Shown here: piece by piece, positions 24,732-26,525 of the stretch
Layout: each line of letters begins with the position of its first letter
Position numbering within the stretch: position 1 is the stretch's first letter
Assembly (NCBI GenBank): GCA_046262935.1
Contig: JBHELT010000061.1
Span: 1-26,525, forward strand
Reading direction: 5' to 3'
Source of the DNA: JBHELT01 sp046262935
GTDB lineage: Bacteria; Actinomycetota; CADDZG01; JAHWKV01
Length of the DNA: 26,525 nucleotides
Program-made: the position numbers and the translations under genes
The notes under the pieces: model-generated
The model's input: the letters and a program-made list of their open reading frames with translations, nothing else
Told to the model about the DNA's origin: nothing
Databases searched by the model: none

Positions 24732-25379
24732 ATGCCCTCTTGCGCTCCCCTTCAATGTCTGTTCGGACGACCTCCGGACCCGCTTGCGTTCCTCGTCATC
24801 GCAGTTGTGCTGATCACGTCGATTTCCTTGCACGAGTTCGGCCATGCATTTGCCGCAGATCGTCTTGGGGACAAGACGGCCCGACTGGCCGGCAGGTTCA
24901 CGATCAACCCCTTGTCCCACCTCGACCCAGTCGGTTCTTTCATGCTCGTATTCGCGGGATTCGGATGGGGAAAGCCGGTGCCGTTCAACCCCAGGATGCT
25001 GAGGTGGAAGCGGTTCGGTGCGGCAGCTGTGGCTCTGGCGGGGCCAGCCGTCAATGTTTTGCTTGCCTTCCTAGGAGCAGCCGCGTGGGCGGGATCTCAT
25101 CCCGGGTCGCGCGCGGCAAGGCTTTTCCTGCTCACTCTCGTCCAATACAACGTGCTCCTAGCGGTGTTCAATCTCGTCCCCATACCTCCGCTAGACGGCT
25201 CCCGGATCCTTGGCTCGGTCCTCCCGCCGTCCAAACAGCACTTCATCTACTTCCTGGACAAATGGGGTTTCGTTTTGCTGCTCGTGTTCGTTTTCGCGGT
25301 TTTTCGACCCGTCTTTGGCCCGATCGTAGGTAGCCTTACGCTTCAGGTTTTCCGCCTGGTAGGAGCACCCCTGATCTGA
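24732..25379 (+). CDS. M50-family site-2-protease-like membrane metalloprotease
   Basis: Membrane zinc peptidase of 215 residues. The zinc motif HEFGH is at residues 34-38 in the first membrane helix, and the second zinc-ligand block NLVPIPPLDGSRI lies near 150. About five hydrophobic segments follow the short S2P plan without PDZ or CBS domains. Such proteins often sit near trpS and scpA in Gram-positive bacteria; substrates are unknown. The frame is open to 24573 but the upstream part overlaps trpS in antisense, so ATG 24732 is preferred. It has no ribosome site; TATCCT lies 9 bases upstream, compatible with a leaderless mRNA. All zinc ligands appear present, so it is likely active. Confidence 0.92.
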   Translation: MPSCAPLQCLFGRPPDPLAFLVIAVVLITSISLHEFGHAFAADRLGDKTARLAGRFTINPLSHLDPVGSFMLVFAGFGWGKPVPFNPRMLRWKRFGAAAVALAGPAVNVLLAFLGAAAWAGSHPGSRAARLFLLTLVQYNVLLAVFNLVPIPPLDGSRILGSVLPPSKQHFIYFLDKWGFVLLLVFVFAVFRPVFGPIVGSLTLQVFRLVGAPLI

Positions 25380-25530
25380 TACCCGCCTGCCTGGCGCCAG
25401 TCTGTAAATAGATTTATCAACTTATTTACTTGCTGCCTTCGCTCCTTCCACCCTTCTACCCTTCTCCCCTTTTTGAGCCGTCCAATGACTGGCGGCATCG
25501 ATCGACGGGCCGGTGATGAGGCTCAACCTC

Positions 25531-25788
25531 TTACGACCTGACTCTTAGCTTCGGAGCCTGCGATCTGTCGATCTCGATCCCTGGCCTGAGGATGAGTGCA
25601 AGCAAGGGATCGTCCGCCGGACTTGCCGGCGCGCCGAGGACCACCAAGGGCCCATACCACAGGCCGCTCGGAGCCTTTCGAAACTGGTGACTGCCACCGG
25701 GTTGCAGGATTCGCGTCCCACCCAAGTCATCCGGGACAATAGAAGGTACGTCAAGGGGATGAATAGACTTCTCGATTGCTCCACTTGT
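25531..25788 (-). pseudogene. Possible C-terminal gene remnant, product unknown
   Basis: The minus-strand frame is open from 25788 to a stop at 25531-25533 and has GC-rich third positions like the real genes here. It reads in pieces as IHPLDVPSIVPDDLGGTRIL, GGSHQFRKAPSGLWYGPLVV and DDPLLALILRPGIEIDRSQ. An in-frame stop at 25789-25791 coincides with the beginning of the AT-rich stretch, which suggests a gene whose 5' part has been replaced or lost. The only start codon inside is TTG at 25725, without a ribosome site. I do not recognise the family; a chance open frame remains possible, and another frame is open over the same stretch. Confidence 0.3.
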
Positions 25789-26057
25789 CTACTTATAGAT
25801 GGACGTTCTAGTCATCCTCCGTTATGGGAGTAGTTGGCAGCCCAAGGTCTGTCACGCCCTAACTATTAACGGAAGCCTTATGGTTTACCAACGAGTAAGG
25901 GTCCAGCGCACCTTTATGCTACCCGCCACGCCGGGGTGAGAGATCGTGGGACAGAAACCGGCCATCCTCCATCGCCGATGCGTGTCACTTGCTCTGCCCG
26001 AAGATTGCTAAAGCGGCAAGGCTCCGTATCTACTTATCCCTTTGGCCACTAAGCGAC

Positions 26058-26086
26058 GAGAAGACAAAGGAGCCCTTTGACTTCTC
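26058..26086. repeat. Strong stem-loop with 13-base arms
   Basis: The arms at 26058-26070 (beginning GAGAAGACAAAGG) and 26074-26086 pair at 12 of 13 positions around a 3-base loop AGC; the only mismatch is A26064 with A26080. Such a long, tight hairpin is rarely chance. No T-tract follows on either strand, so it does not look like an ordinary terminator. Confidence 0.75.
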
Positions 26087-26197
26087 TCTAAGGACCTTAC
26101 ACCTAGACGGACACATGGGGACTTGGTTACTTATCGCTGTGTCGATCCAGGGACACACCACACCCGTTTCCCCAAGGAGTCGTATCTCTCCTAAGTA

Positions 26198-26209
26198 TCG
26201 ATATATCGA
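26198..26209. repeat. Perfect 12-base AT-rich palindrome
   Basis: TCGATATATCGA reads the same on both strands. It lies in the AT-rich tail, 76 bases before a second AT-rich hairpin at 26285-26302 (arms ATTGATA and TATCAAT). Confidence 0.7.
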
Positions 26210-26284
26210 CAATAGGTCACCGTGCTGCAGAGCCAATCGGTGCCCGAAATAGACATATCTCTATAGTGACTTAGAGGCATCGTT

Positions 26285-26302
26285 ATTGATATATCTATCA
26301 AT
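26285..26302. repeat. Hairpin with 7-base arms
   Basis: ATTGATA (26285-26291) pairs fully with TATCAAT (26296-26302) around a TATC loop. It is weak thermally because it is AT-rich, but the pairing is perfect. Confidence 0.6.
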
Positions 26303-26330
26303 TTCCCTCTATATCGAGTTAGTTCTTTAT

Positions 26331-26460
26331 GGTGAAATCCCTTAAGTCATTTGGGCCCTTGTTGGCTTAGCCCGAAATATCCGAAACGCTAAAGGGGCAT
26401 AGTTACAAGGAGACAAAGAGTCTTCAGTGCTTGTCGGCTTGGCTATAGGTCGATTTCACC
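26331..26460. repeat. 9-base inverted repeat enclosing two imperfect direct repeats
   Basis: GGTGAAATC (26331-26339) and GATTTCACC (26452-26460) are perfect inverted copies 112 bases apart. Inside them a 13-base element occurs twice in direct orientation (26358-26370 CTTGTTGGCTTAG, 26430-26442 CTTGTCGGCTTGG; 11 of 13 identical). In RNA the outer pair could close a multi-branched domain; in DNA it could be an end or binding site of an element. Confidence 0.5.
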
Positions 26461-26525
26461 CAAAGAAGATCTCCAGCGCGCCGTCACGCTCTCTCGGGAC
26501 AGCCTTCGGTAGTCCTCCTCCTCCT

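Larger units (their letters stand above)
25380..26525. other. About 1.1 kb without an intact recognisable gene; locally AT-rich and hairpin-rich at the right
   Basis: After the M50 stop come a 10-base palindrome (25391-25400), an AT-rich hairpin with 7-base arms (25404-25410 and 25423-25429) and a long pyrimidine tract (about 25440-25475). From 25531 to 25788 there may be a coding remnant. From about 25790 to the end the longest open frames are under 90 codons, carry no recognisable motif and have unlike codon use. Base composition changes: 26281-26340 holds only 19 G or C of 60. Several inverted repeats are present (listed separately). I found no rRNA, tRNA, tmRNA or group II intron signature. 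It may be a degenerate or foreign insertion, a structured RNA, or a low-quality contig end. Confidence 0.6.

Noticed and set aside
25927..25980. GACAGAAACCGGCC resembling the 3' part of RNase P RNA
   Set aside because: The matching 5' part with the conserved GAGGAAAGTCC block is absent upstream within a suitable distance.
25380..26525. rRNA, tmRNA or group II intron in the gene-free tail
   Set aside because: None of the universal 16S/23S blocks, the tmRNA tRNA-like ends or a domain V hairpin could be read on either strand.

Overview
The window is a moderately GC-rich bacterial chromosome segment that most resembles the phylum Actinomycetota (Actinobacteria). The main evidence is the run gcvH - FHA (GarA-like) - merR - bifunctional nuclease (DUF151) - merR - gcvP, which matches the Mycobacterium tuberculosis Rv1826-Rv1832 neighbourhood, with a pgsA-like gene on its far side. 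GTG/TTG starts, 4-bp start/stop overlaps and at least one apparently leaderless gene agree with this. A genus cannot be named from the sequence alone.

Layout. (1) 1-894, plus strand: 3' part of a tyrosine recombinase cut by the window edge, meeting tail-to-tail a small secreted protein of unknown function (896-1357, minus). (2) 1405-12584, all minus strand, transcribed from right to left: pgsA-like, gcvH, a LipM-like octanoyltransferase, FHA protein, merR, an MgtE-like membrane protein, hpt, DUF151 nuclease, merR, a PD-(D/E)XK-like small protein, gcvT, gcvPA, gcvPB. This holds the T, H and split P proteins of the glycine cleavage system plus its lipoylation enzyme; the L protein (lipoamide dehydrogenase) is absent. 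(3) 12810-15412, plus strand: a membrane histidine kinase with a GAF-like domain and two PAS domains, broken by a frameshift just after the phospho-acceptor histidine. (4) 15554-15627, minus: tRNA-Pro(GGG), with a 22-nt tandem repeat just past its 3' end. (5) 15651-24672, all minus strand: trpS, scpA, scpB, rluB, aroH, aroF, tyrA, aroA, cmk, der. This compact run joins chromosome segregation, aromatic amino acid synthesis, nucleotide metabolism and ribosome assembly, with several overlapping start/stop codons. (6) 24732-25379, plus: a site-2-protease-type M50 membrane peptidase, divergent from trpS. (7) 25380-26525: about 1.1 kb without a convincing intact gene. Its left part holds a possible truncated coding fragment. 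Its right part is locally AT-rich and contains several hairpins and inverted repeats.

How the parts work together. GcvPA/GcvPB decarboxylate glycine onto the lipoyl arm of GcvH, and GcvT moves the one-carbon unit to tetrahydrofolate. The LipM-like enzyme probably supplies octanoyl groups to GcvH. The FHA protein carries a TT motif like the kinase target site of GarA, so it may tie this metabolism to Ser/Thr kinase signalling. In the right half, AroF and AroA act in the chorismate pathway, AroH makes prephenate and TyrA oxidises it towards tyrosine.

The points most worth a second look are the dyad-covered leaderless hpt promoter, the probable ATC start of the nuclease-like gene in the gcv cluster, the frameshifted kinase, the MgtE homologue that seems to lack ion-pathway residues, and the structured gene-poor right end.
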